NCBI RefSeq assembly: GCF_004962925.1
Contig: NZ_SUEO01000023.1
Location: 10,620 to 46,809, forward strand
Source: Mesorhizobium sp.
GTDB taxonomy: Bacteria; Pseudomonadota; Alphaproteobacteria; Rhizobiales; Rhizobiaceae
DNA: 36,190 nt
Direction: 5' to 3'
Shown: positions 1 through 9,367 of the stretch, piece by piece
Layout: each line of letters opens with the position of its first letter
Position numbering within the stretch: the stretch's first letter is position 1
Notes under the pieces: model-generated
What the model saw: the letters and a program-made list of their open reading frames with translations, nothing else
What the model was told of the DNA's origin: nothing
Databases searched by the model: none
Program-made: the position numbers and the translations under genes

Positions 1-3000
1 TCACCGAATACTACGATCTTCAGCATGGCAACTATCATGCGCAGGTGACCGGCCCGGGCGGCGCGGAGACGACCACGCCGCTTCGCGACGGACTTGGCCG
101 CAAGCAAACAAATAGCTACAACCCCGACACCGGCGCCATCACCACGCGATACGAGGACGATCTCGGCAGCGGCACGGTAACGACACGGACTTCCCGGCCG
201 AATGGCGCGACGGTCGAAACGACGGCGCCGGGGGGCGGTCCTGCATTGCCGGTGACCGTGGTGACCTCTCCCGATGGTCGCAAAACGACGCTGGCAGCCA
301 AACAAGACCCCGGCGGAGGCAGCACGAAGGCAATCAAGGATGGGCTTGCCGCGGGCAAGAGCCTCGAACAGATCGCCACGGAACAAGGGCTGACCCGGGA
401 GCAGGTGGTCGCCGAGTTGGAGGCGAGCGGCCTGCAGGTCAAGTCGACCGAGCCGAAAAGCGACAACGGAGACATCCAGACCGTCGAGACCGTCGATCCG
501 CACACGGGCGACAAGGTCACGTACCGAAACGAATATCAGCATGGCGTGCGGACCGTCGTGACTGTTGTCGATGGCAAGGAAACCAGTCACTCCGTGGATG
601 GCTTTGGCGGCACCCGCCATAGCGTCAAGAACATCAAGACCGGTGAGAGCACGACGAACATCGTCGATCCGAAGGCGAATACCGAGGTCAAGATCGTCGT
701 CGACAAGGAGGGCCGCACAACCACCACGACGGCGGAAAAGCTCAATAATGGCACCCGCGAGACCGTCAAGGTCACGTTTAATGGCTATACGCTGACGACC
801 CATCCCGACGGCAACATGACGCTGCACGACGACAAGCTGGGTACGGACTTGAAGATCGAGGCCGGTAGTCGCAACGCGGCGCTGGCCGAGACGCTGATGT
901 CGGTCAACCCCAATAGCAGCGATCCGGCGCGCGCCAGGGAGGGCCAGGTCGTCAAGACATTTGTGGAGGGTGTGTTCGCCGGTGACGCATTGCCAGGCCT
1001 TTTGGCGGCCGCCAAGCAGAAGGGTATCGACAAGCAGCAGCTCATCGACAAATACGGGCTGGGCATTGAGGCATCGCCGACGCGCGATGAAAACAACAAG
1101 GTCATCGACCCGTTTGGCAATCCGCCGCCGGGCAACGCACCCTCAGGCGGCAAATGGATTCCGATAAAGGTTGATGGCGTCTATCGCTGGGTCGACCCGG
1201 AAGTCGGCAAGGCGATCATCGCCGAAAACACGGCGTTGTCACGGGTCACCGAGGCGCAAGCGCGGTCCACCCAGAAGCAGACGCAGATCGACGTCTATCT
1301 GCTCGACCCGGCCTATAAGGACGCGGTTGCGGGAGCCCGGACCCTCATCAACAAGGCACTTGCTCCGCACGATCTCATCTGGGCCCCGGAAAAACCGAAA
1401 GGCACTTTGGCCGAGGCCAATGCCCGGCTCACCAAAGCGAACACACTTCTGGAGAATGCGACGAACGCGCGGATCGAATATGAGAGCGCCGAAGGTAGCC
1501 TGGCGGACGCGATCGCCAAGAATGCGCAGCTGAAGCCTCTGAGCGATCCCAACGCGCCTGCCGCCTATCCAGCCGGCGGTCCGCGTGTCGATCGCCATGC
1601 CGAATATGCCCAAGGGCTTGCCGACCATGCCGGCGTAAAATCGCTCTTCGCCGATATCGGTCTGCATATGAGCAAGGGCGACAAACTCACGGTCGACTAT
1701 ATGGTCGGCCAGGCAGAGTTTCTCGGGGTTTCGCCGGATTCCGAAGAATTCAAGAAACTCAAGGGCATGCAGGAGGCGGCTGGCAGCCAGGTTGAGCTCG
1801 CCGAAGCCTATCAGACGTTCTATAGCGCGCATGCGAATGCCGCCGCTGTAAACGCGCAGGCAACAACCCTCGAGAACCAACTGCTCGTTGAATACAACAA
1901 GAAAAATCAGCATCTGTTCGAACCGGGCAAGAAACACAGCACCTATGGCGGCGACTATCTCGGCAAGTTCGTAGAGCAGGAGATAAAATACCACGAAGAC
2001 GGCCAGATTTCGGTTATCAACCATTTCGAGGAAGGCACCACCGAACAGAAACTCACCGTCAACCTCAGCGACAAGAACACGACTGAGGAATACCGCGACA
2101 GACCGCTCAACCGGCAGTGGCAGGAGCTTCTTGGCTGCGGCTCGGATGGGCTTCAGGGCGCGAGGATGGCCGAGGCCCAGGCCGGCAAAGACCTCAACAC
2201 GGTTTTTTCCGATCAACTCGGCAACGGCCTGGAGGACCTGACGGCGCAGCTCAAAACGCTTCAAGCCGACTATGACAAGGCACTCGCCGATTTCGGGCCG
2301 GGAAGCGTGACCCCTCCGAAAGGGACGTTGCCCGACGGCGTCGAGCTGGTCGCGATCCCCGTTGGCGGACAAACGATCAAGGTGGCGCCGGATGTTGCCG
2401 CCCAGGTCAAGAAGAACGGCATCGATGCGCTGACGCAAGCCGGCAAGCCGGTCTGGATCGATCTCGATCCGGGCGATTCCAGCCAAGGGCGTTGGGTCGA
2501 TCCCAGGCTGGCGGTTGCCAGGATCAAGCTCAACAACACCCAGGACCAGTTCGACAATACCGAGGAGCTGCGCCGGCAGGTCGACGGATTCGCCACTTGG
2601 CACGATGTGCGTACCCGCGAGCCGGGCCTGCTCTACGATCGCAACAATTATTCGGACAAGGCCTATCTCGATAGGCACCAGCAGGAAACGCTGGATGGCC
2701 TCTTTCAACCTCAGTTCCAGAGCCTGCTAGAGAACGGCTTCGACAACCAGTTCCGCCCGCTGGACCGCGATGCGCTCGACCGGGACGTCACTACCGCGCT
2801 TCATCTCGACACCTCGACGGAACAGGACCGCGACATCCTGGCCGATGTCACCGATGAGATCCGCGAGATCGGCGGCGACAATGCACAAGTGCGCAAGGTG
2901 CGCCTGTTCTACGTGAGCGATGGCGCGTCGACGGAAGAGGTGACCCTGTTCGCCGTCAAGAATGGCGACGGCGTTCGCTACGTCGACCGCACCGGCAGGG

Positions 3001-6000
3001 CGTTCGACAATCTCGGAGATTTCCAGGACAACAACATACAGTTCAGCGAGCACGGCAAGCTGGTCGCGCCGAAGGGCCTGGAGATGAAGGCGGGCGATGA
3101 CGGCAACGTGGCGCTCGAGGTCGTCAAGGCGCGCAACGTGTCGGTCATGGACCGGGTCGTGGACCCGTTGATCGGCATCGGCACTGGCTTGGCCACCATC
3201 GCCTCGTTCACGCCGCTTGCGCCGGTGGCGGCACCCCTGGCCTACGGCGGCGCCGCCTACCTGGGAACGCGGGCGGTGATACGGCAGGTCAACCACCTCA
3301 ATCACGGCGGCGAATGGAGCGACACTGAGTCCATGATGAACGTGGCGAGCGTCGTCACGACCGTCCTGCCGACGGCGTCCAGCGCTTTCCGTACATTCGG
3401 TATGGCAAGAACGACCTCAATGACGTGGACGCAAGCCTTCCGCGGCAGCATCGGCGCGACAAAGGCGGGTTCTCCACTTGCGCAGCAAACTCAAACCTAC
3501 ATGCAATCCACCGCCGCCCTCAACAAGGCAGCCTGGGGCATGGATGTCGGCGCCATGATCGTCGGCGCGCCGTTGCTGGTCGCATCGGGGTACGACCTGG
3601 CGGCCAACGGTGACCAGATGACGGGCCTTGAGCTGGCCAACGCGATCACCGGTCTTGGAACCGGCATCGCCGGCACCGGGCTCGGCATCCGGGGCCTGCG
3701 CCACCTGCGGCCGGGTTCCGGCGGCCAATCCCCCGCCAGCCCCAATGCGGCCGTGCCGCCGAACGCGGCGCCGGCAATCCCGCATGCGCCAAACCAACCG
3801 CCATCGCCACCCTTGGCCGGCGGTCCAAAGGGAGCAAATCCCCCGGCAGCGCCGATCGTGGTCGATATGGCGGGTCCCAACGTGCCTGTCGGACGGCAAG
3901 GCGGCCAACCACCCATTGTTGTGCCAACCGCCTCGGGCGGCAATGGCGGCCTTGGCCGCCTGGTCTGGGATCCGGCGACAAAAACGTTCTCCGGCACGCC
4001 GGAGCGCAATCCAGGAGAGTACACCTACTCAAGCGGCAAGGATCCCAGGACACGTTCGGCCTATCTCGACGGCCTGACGCCTGAACAGTTGTTGGCCAGA
4101 TACCAGCGCGAATCCGGGTATTATTCCCCCCGTGAAATGGCCGAGCGCTATGGTCCGGACGGTTTGCAACTGCCGGCGAAGTCGCTGAAGGACGTATTGC
4201 CCGACTTCCGGGTCGGTGTCACCTTCCGGGTACGGCTGAATACCGGCGAGTTCGTCGGCATCGGTTCGCCGACCATCTCGGCGGTCGGGTTCGGCATCGG
4301 CACAAAAACCGATTTTGGCGTCATCGGATGGTCGATCCTCGACAGCTTTAGCCACAAAAGCATGGCGCCGCTGAAAGACGCGCTCAGCACACAGGGCGTT
4401 GTGTCGTTCCGGGCGAGGGAATACCTCAACATCACTGGCCTACAGGCCGGTGTCTGGCCGGTCTCCAATCAAACCGCATTCCCGGTCCGCGCCAATGATC
4501 TGGCGAAGGTAGCCCAGGAAGCGCTGTTCACCGACAAGGCTGGTTACGACGCGCGAGTGCGCGATGTCCGCGTGGCCGGAAAGACGCCAGACGAGGATGG
4601 CGCCGCCACCGTGATCGAGCTGGGCTATACCCCTTCGCTGAAAGGCGAAGAGGTGTCGCTTGCTCCCGGCGAGCATGATTTCTTCGGCGTCCCCGCTGAA
4701 AGCAACGGCGGTCATGTGCGCCTGCAAGGCACGCTACCCTTCGACCGGGTAATGACCGAATTCAAGGCGGGCCTGCGCCTGCCCATACTTGCCAATCATG
4801 TCGATACGGTCGATCAACTGCCGAGGGCAGGTTTTGAGAAGCGCCCGGAATCACCGGTGAAAGACACGCTCAAGGCCGGCGATGTCGTGTCAAAGCAGGC
4901 ATTCGATCAGATTGAAGCCGCTTTGGGTTCGACCACTCTGCATGTGCGGTTCACGGTCAAGGATCCGGCCAAGGCAACTGACCTTGTCGCCGCGTTGAAA
5001 ACGGGCGATGTCGACGCGATACGCGCTCTTGTCGCGGCTGGCGAGATCGATCCTGCGAAAACTGTTTCGTTTGTCGAGAATCCGATAACAAGCGGTTTTC
5101 GCCTCTCGGCGGTGCCCGGCAAGACACCGTCCAAGGATATCAATCTTTTGACGGGCGAGACGGTTCGCATGGGCAATCCCGATGCGATGCTGATCGACGT
5201 GATCTTCAACGACAACAACAGGCTGCCGGGCGTGCTCGGCTTCAATCCCGACAAGATGACCACGTCAGCCAGCTACAAGGTAAAGGGCCAGGTTCAGTCT
5301 TGGCTTCCGGAGGGGATGCAGCCCAACCGGCCGCCACAATCCAGATCCATGCCGACGGACGGCAACATCTACCAGGGCCTCTACGGTTCCTACGGCACGC
5401 CGGCCACGCGCTATACGGCCTCGCTTTCCACGCCTCCCGTCCCGTCCGGCCCCTTTGCCTACAGCGCCGAGGTGCGGGTGCAGTTCAAGTCCAGCGCGGC
5501 AAAGGCGCCTTCCTCCATCGCGAAGGGCAAGAATGCCGTCCTGACGTTCGACGGAGTGGACGGCAAGCCGGTGGAGATCACCGTTCCCGCCTGGCTTGCG
5601 CATGCCCTTGGCGATACGCCCGCGGGGGCGGCGACGGTTGTGCCGAAGGGCGGCAAGGCTTCACTCGACAAATTCCTGGGCGAGCTGGAAAAGCAGGCGC
5701 GACCTGACCAGGCGAGGGCGATCGCGCAATTTCGAAAGGATTTCGGCGATGTCATTGCCGACGGCAAATTCCTGCGGTCGGACGCGGCTGATGCCGTAGT
5801 GACCTTCCTTTCCCTGCAAGTGGGCCACCGTGGCAGCGGACCGATCCGCATCAGGGACGAGAACGGCGAATGGATAACGGCGACCCGGCTTGGGCCGGTA
5901 CCGCGCAATGCAGACAGCGTCTATGTGCCGCCGGCAGAGGGAGCGCCTGCGCGCGGCGATGAACCGACGCTGATGCACAAGTCGCACCAACTGGTGCGCG

Positions 6001-8360
6001 ATTCCGAGACCGGCGAGGCCTTTGTTTTGCCGTGGATGCGGGGCGCTTCGGAAGAGCACGTGCGAGGCAGTTTGCCCGATCCGGCAGCAAGCCCAAAGCC
6101 GGCGCCCGACGCCAAGGCTCTGAAGCAGATGTCCGGCGAGGACATGGCGACGCTGGCGGAGGCTCAACTGCAAGGAATGGCGCCAGCCCTCTTCGGTCGG
6201 CTCAGTGTTGAGCAGGTCGGCGGGTTGACGCCCGAGCAGATCGGCTGGCTTTCGGCGCAGCAACTGGCGGCGATGAAGCCGAAGCAATTGCGCGCATTGA
6301 CCCCCGGACAGCTGCGGGCGATCAAACCGGACTTGCTGAATGCCATTCCGGCGGGGCGCATTACGCAGTTCAGCCCTAAGCAGGTTGCTGCGCTTTCACC
6401 CGAACAGCTCGCCGCTTTGACGGTCGCCCAGACCAAGAAGCTGACCCCAGCGCAACTCGCCGAGCTGTCGTCCGAACAGTTTAACGCGTTCACTACGCAA
6501 CAGTTCAAGGCCCTGAGACCGGCACAAATCGCGGGGCTCAAGCCTGAACAGATCGGTTCGCTGAAGAAAGAGCATCTGGAGGCGTTTTCGCCGGAACAGT
6601 TCGCGGCGCTCACAACCAAACAACTGGCGGCGTTGTCCGGGGAACAACTCGCCTTGTTCAAGCCGGAGCTGATCGGTAGCTTGAGCACGGAACAGCTGTC
6701 CATACTCACCGCGGAACAGTTCAATTCGCTCACGAAGGCGCAACTTGGCGCTATCAAGCCTGGTCGACTGCGCAAGGTCGGCGCTGACCATCTCGCCGCT
6801 TTCAAGCCGGAGACAATCGCGGCATTGTCGCCGGACACAATCGCGAGCCTGACACTGCAGCAGATCGCGGCGCTGACCGGCAGCCAGCTCGGTGCTCTGA
6901 CGGTTCAGCAGGTTGGGCGACTGACATCCAGGCAAATCGCGGCGCTGACGTCCGACCAGCTTCGATCGATGAGCCCTGGCCAGTTACGCAAATTTTCGCC
7001 CGATCAGGTGCTGGGAATGAACAGCGAACAGTTGGGGGCCTTGTCGCTCCTTCAACTGACCACATTCCGGGCCACGCACAAAAAACAGCTGACAGCCGAG
7101 CAGACGGCCGAACTCAAGCAATTGATAAAGACCGCGCGCAAGCAGGAATTCAAGCAGGTGCTGCTTACGTTCGGCGTGATGGCGGGAGTGTCAACCGCAA
7201 TGTGGACCACGCTGCCGCGTGGTTGGGCCTTGACCATCGGCGGCGTCGCTTTCTCCGTGCGCGGTACGGTGTTCACATTGCAATCGTTCTTCCCGAATGC
7301 GACCGGAATGAACACGCGTTTCGGGCGCACGCTCAACACGATTGGAGGACTGACTTTCTCCGCAGCAGCGCCGGGCGCGTTGCTGCCTTCGGTGGAAGGC
7401 ACCAATCTCGGCGTGAATGGCACGTATTCGGTGGGCAACTTCATCTATGGCACGAAGACCTCCCTGCAGGTCGTCACGCAACGTCCAGTGCTCCGCAACG
7501 CTGCCGAGCACATCGCCGGACCAGCCTATATTGCGGGGTCAGCGGCCTATATGTGGCAGTCGATCAAGACCGGCGATCCGGTCGATATCGCGGCCGGCAC
7601 CATGTTTACCTTCGGATGCGCGGAATTCTGGGCTTCGGCGGTAAGAACCGATCTCCGCAATCGCAAACCGGTGCCGATCACCGATCAGCAAGTCGCTGCC
7701 GCTGCGAAATCCGATGCCCGCTGGGCGATGGCGGATCGTATCACGCTCGGCGTCACATTCGGCATCGGCATGTTCCTGTTCTCTTGGTCGGCGCTTCGCT
7801 CCGAGCCATGGAACAACGCTGCGCCGGCGAGCGATCCCGATGAAGACATCGATCCGGCCGACGACGTCGCGCCGCCAGCCGATGAGGCTCCAGGGAAGAC
7901 AGAACCGGAACCTGGGAAACCCGCCGAGCCGTTTCCGCAACTCGTCGTGCTCGCGGATGACGGCTTGAACGTCAGGGCAGAGCCCGGACAACAGGCGGAC
8001 GTGATAAGCGTCCTTGAACCCGGAACGCTCGCTCAGCAGACGGGTGGACCGTCGAATGCAAACGACGGTGCCTGGCTTCCGATTGAGGGATACGGCGCCG
8101 ACGAAAAGCTCCACAACGGATGGGTCGCGGCCGAGTATGTCGAGCCACATCCGGAAGGGTCGCGCAATGCACGCGGCAGAACGAATCCCGCGCTCGAGGC
8201 GCAAGGCTATCGTTGGGTCGATGCCCGGCTTGGCCAGAGCATTGGGCTGATCGCGAGGAGCAGATCAGCGGACGTGGCAAAGACTGTGGCCTTGAACATG
8301 GACCACATTCTTCGCCCCGAGGCGATCTTCGAGGGAGATCGGATCTATCTGCCGGCGTAG
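1..8360 (+). CDS. Giant repeat-containing probable type III effector, 5'-truncated
   Basis: The frame is open from base 3 to the TAG at 8358-8360 (about 2785 codons), so the true start lies upstream and the GTG at 45 is not a credible start. Seen in order: a Thr/Asp-rich beta-type region (about 45-950); helical, Glu/Ala/Gln-rich stretches (about 1200-2750); hydrophobic Gly/Ala-rich segments (about 3160-3260 and 3540-3690) resembling DUF4781-type regions; a Pro-rich linker (3720-3930); a long unrecognised globular part (4000-6050); 41 octapeptide repeats (6129-7112); several hydrophobic segments (7150-7790); an acidic Pro-rich linker; a bacterial SH3 domain (about 7939-8145); and a LysM-like end (about 8205-8357). 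From memory, M. loti has a type III-secreted protein of about 3000 residues (Mlr6361) of this general kind. Adjacency to the T3SS operon supports an effector or secreted substrate. Any secretion signal is outside the window, so an envelope-associated protein is the alternative. The last 16 bases overlap the convergent lysR gene. Confidence 0.72.
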   Translation, partial: TEYYDLQHGNYHAQVTGPGGAETTTPLRDGLGRKQTNSYNPDTGAITTRYEDDLGSGTVTTRTSRPNGATVETTAPGGGPALPVTVVTSPDGRKTTLAAKQDPGGGSTKAIKDGLAAGKSLEQIATEQGLTREQVVAELEASGLQVKSTEPKSDNGDIQTVETVDPHTGDKVTYRNEYQHGVRTVVTVVDGKETSHSVDGFGGTRHSVKNIKTGESTTNIVDPKANTEVKIVVDKEGRTTTTTAEKLNNGTRETVKVTFNGYTLTTHPDGNMTLHDDKLGTDLKIEAGSRNAALAETLMSVNPNSSDPARAREGQVVKTFVEGVFAGDALPGLLAAAKQKGIDKQQLIDKYGLGIEASPTRDENNKVIDPFGNPPPGNAPSGGKWIPIKVDGVYRWVDPEVGKAIIAENTALSRVTEAQARSTQKQTQIDVYLLDPAYKDAVAGARTLINKALAPHDLIWAPEKPKGTLAEANARLTKANTLLENATNARIEYESAEGSLADAIAKNAQLKPLSDPNAPAAYPAGGPRVDRHAEYAQGLADHAGVKSLFADIGLHMSKGDKLTVDYMVGQAEFLGVSPDSEEFKKLKGMQEAAGSQVELAEAYQTFYSAHANAAAVNAQATTLENQLLVEYNKKNQHLFEPGKKHSTYGGDYLGKFVEQEIKYHEDGQISVINHFEEGTTEQKLTVNLSDKNTTEEYRDRPLNRQWQELLGCGSDGLQGARMAEAQAGKDLNTVFSDQLGNGLEDLTAQLKTLQADYDKALADFGPGSVTPPKGTLPDGVELVAIPVGGQTIKVAPDVAAQVKKNGIDALTQAGKPVWIDLDPGDSSQGRWVDPRLAVARIKLNNTQDQFDNTEELRRQVDGFATWHDVRTREPGLLYDRNNYSDKAYLDRHQQETLDGLFQPQFQSLLENGFDNQFRPLDRDALDRDVTTALHLDTSTEQDRDILADVTDEIREIGGDNAQVRKVRLFYVSDGASTEEVTLFAVKNGDGVRYVDRTGRAFDNLGDFQDNNIQFSEHGKLVAPKGLEMKAGDDGNVALEVVKARNVSVMDRVVDPLIGIGTGLATIASFTPLAPVAAPLAYGGAAYLGTRAVIRQVNHLNHGGEWSDTESMMNVASVVTTVLPTASSAFRTFGMARTTSMTWTQAFRGSIGATKAGSPLAQQTQTYMQSTAALNKAAWGMDVGAMIVGAPLLVASGYDLAANGDQMTGLELANAITGLGTGIAGTGLGIRGLRHLRPGSGGQSPASPNAAVPPNAAPAIPHAPNQPPSPPLAGGPKGANPPAAPIVVDMAGPNVPVGRQGGQPPIVVPTASGGNGGLGRLVWDPATKTFSGTPERNPGEYTYSSGKDPRTRSAYLDGLTPEQLLARYQRESGYYSPREMAERYGPDGLQLPAKSLKDVLPDFRVGVTFRVRLNTGEFVGIGSPTISAVGFGIGTKTDFGVIGWSILDSFSHKSMAPLKDALSTQGVVSFRAREYLNITGLQAGVWPVSNQTAFPVRANDLAKVAQEALFTDKAGYDARVRDVRVAGKTPDEDGAATVIELGYTPSLKGEEVSLAPGEHDFFGVPAESNGGHVRLQGTLPFDRVMTEFKAGLRLPILANHVDTVDQLPRAGFEKRPESPVKDTLKAGDVVSKQAFDQIEAALGSTTLHVRFTVKDPAKATDLVAALKTGDVDAIRALVAAGEIDPAKTVSFVENPITSGFRLSAVPGKTPSKDINLLTGETVRMGNPDAMLIDVIFNDNNRLPGVLGFNPDKMTTSASYKVKGQVQSWLPEGMQPNRPPQSRSMPTDGNIYQGLYGSYGTPATRYTASLSTPPVPSGPFAYSAEVRVQFKSSAAKAPSSIAKGKNAVLTFDGVDGKPVEITVPAWLAHALGDTPAGAATVVPKGGKASLDKFLGELEKQARPDQARAIAQFRKDFGDVIADGKFLRSDAADAVVTFLSLQVGHRGSGPIRIRDENGEWITATRLGPVPRNADSVYVPPAEGAPARGDEPTLMHKSHQLVRDSETGEAFVLPWMRGASEEHVRGSLPDPAASPKPAPDAKALKQMSGEDMATLAEAQLQGMAPALFGRLSVEQVGGLTPEQIGWLSAQQLAAMKPKQLRALTPGQLRAIKPDLLNAIPAGRITQFSPKQVAALSPEQLAALTVAQTKKLTPAQLAELSSEQFNAFTTQQFKALRPAQIAGLKPEQIGSLKKEHLEAFSPEQFAALTTKQLAALSGEQLALFKPELIGSLSTEQLSILTAEQFNSLTKAQLGAIKPGRLRKVGADHLAAFKPETIAALSPDTIASLTLQQIAALTGSQLGALTVQQVGRLTSRQIAALTSDQLRSMSPGQLRKFSPDQVLGMNSEQLGALSLLQLTTFRATHKKQLTAEQTAELKQLIKTARKQEFKQVLLTFGVMAGVSTAMWTTLPRGWALTIGGVAFSVRGTVFTLQSFFPNATGMNTRFGRTLNTIGGLTFSAAAPGALLPSVEGTNLGVNGTYSVGNFIYGTKTSLQVVTQRPVLRNAAEHIAGPAYIAGSAAYMWQSIKTGDPVDIAAGTMFTFGCAEFWASAVRTDLRNRKPVPITDQQVAAAAKSDARWAMADRITLGVTFGIGMFLFSWSALRSEPWNNAAPASDPDEDIDPADDVAPPADEAPGKTEPEPGKPAEPFPQLVVLADDGLNVRAEPGQQADVISVLEPGTLAQQTGGPSNANDGAWLPIEGYGADEKLHNGWVAAEYVEPHPEGSRNARGRTNPALEAQGYRWVDARLGQSIGLIARSRSADVAKTVALNMDHILRPEAIFEGDRIYLPA
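6129..7112 (+). repeat. 41 tandem octapeptide repeats (24-bp period) inside the giant gene
   Basis: The encoded protein runs through 41 consecutive 8-residue units without a break in register, from MSGEDMAT to LTAEQTAE (984 bases = 41 x 24). The consensus is roughly [LFIM][ST]-x-[EAK]-Q-[LIF]-x-A, as in LSPEQLAA, LTTKQLAA, FSPEQFAA and LTGSQLGA. The hydrophobic first position and the Q at position 5 are best kept. DNA units have diverged, so this is an old protein repeat rather than a fresh microsatellite. The fold is unknown to me; an amphipathic solenoid or stalk is plausible. Confidence 0.93.
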
Positions 8361-9316
8361 TCCCGCAACAATTTGGCGAAGCCGTCGGCTGGCGATTTTA
8401 CGACGGCGCTGTCGTTCCGGACTGCGTAAGCCTTTGCGGTACGCAAGGCGATCTCGGCAGCATGTTCAGCCACCTGGTTTGTAGGTTCCATCGCATAGGA
8501 TGCGGTGAACAGCAGGTCCGAGGGATGCCAGTCGCAGTCGACAATAAGCAATTTGCCTTGGGCGACATGGTCGCCGACCAGGTCGCGCGGAAGCGACGCG
8601 ATACCGATCCCGTCCAGTGTCATCTTGATGGAGGCGGCAAGCGAGTTTGCCGGGAACACCCGCGGAGGTTCGTCGAATTCGCTGCTGAGCTTGCGGTAGA
8701 TTTCACTGTAAGGCCGTGTGGTTCGGCCATAGCTGATGATCGGGAACTGCGTCAGTTGGCAAAGGGTAAGTTTATTCGTGTTCGCCAATTTGAGCTGCGG
8801 GGCGCAGACCCAGACCAGCGGAACCGGTGGCATTCCGACGTTTTCGATACGAAATTCCAGAACCGGGCCCATCAACACTGCGAGGTCGATTCGCTGCGAG
8901 ATGAGTTCGTTGCGCAAGTTCGTCGTCGCGTCGACGAGAAGATCCGTCTCGATCAACGGAAAGTCGACCTGAAACTCTCGTAGGAAATCGGGGAGCCAAG
9001 TCTGGACGATCGTCTCCGAAACACCAAGCCGCAGCACGCCGCCTGCTCCGGCATCCGGATGCGCAGCCAGTTGCAGCTTATCGGCCATGCGAAGAACGCG
9101 TTTTGCCGCCGGCAGCAACTGGTGCCCTTTCGCGGTCAACCGAACGGAGCTGCTATGGCGCTCGAACAGCTTGACGCCGAGTGCCTCCTCCAGACCAGCG
9201 ATGCGGCTGGAGATTGCCGGCTGAGTCGTGTTCAGCCTTTCAGCGGCTTTTCGAAAGCTGCCGAGCGTCGCTACCCAAAGAAACGTTTCTAGCTGTTTGA
9301 TGTTGAACGGGATCAT
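8345..9316 (-). CDS. LysR-family transcriptional regulator
   Basis: A 323-residue protein with the usual LysR size. The N-terminal winged helix-turn-helix (about residues 3-62) has the typical pattern ending in RLTAKGHQLL, with TTQPAISSRI as recognition-helix region. A periplasmic-binding-protein-like effector domain follows (about 90-300). I chose the ATG at 9314-9316; the longer frame begins with TTG at 9325 and adds only three residues. It lies 51 bases downstream of the L,D-transpeptidase on the same strand, so the two are probably co-transcribed, divergently from the T3SS operon. LysR proteins commonly control adjacent divergent genes, which makes the 10088-10302 intergenic region its likeliest target, but this is inference. 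Its stop overlaps the 3' end of the giant gene by 16 bases. The effector ligand cannot be told from sequence. Confidence 0.92.
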   Translation of the reverse strand: MIPFNIKQLETFLWVATLGSFRKAAERLNTTQPAISSRIAGLEEALGVKLFERHSSSVRLTAKGHQLLPAAKRVLRMADKLQLAAHPDAGAGGVLRLGVSETIVQTWLPDFLREFQVDFPLIETDLLVDATTNLRNELISQRIDLAVLMGPVLEFRIENVGMPPVPLVWVCAPQLKLANTNKLTLCQLTQFPIISYGRTTRPYSEIYRKLSSEFDEPPRVFPANSLAASIKMTLDGIGIASLPRDLVGDHVAQGKLLIVDCDWHPSDLLFTASYAMEPTNQVAEHAAEIALRTAKAYAVRNDSAVVKSPADGFAKLLRDYAGR

Positions 9317-9367
9317 CGGCAACAATCTGTCTGATGGCCTGCAGCGGTAGGCGCGCGAAATGGATTG

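Noticed and set aside
45..950. RHS/YD-repeat toxin identity for the N-terminal part of the giant gene
   Set aside because: The region is Thr- and Asp-rich with beta-type repeats but lacks the regular YD-repeat pattern and any RHS core signature.
6129..7112. LTPEQ motifs suggesting TAL-effector-type DNA-binding repeats
   Set aside because: TAL repeats are 33-35 residues with a variable di-residue. Here the period is a strict 8 residues and only the short LTPEQ string is shared.
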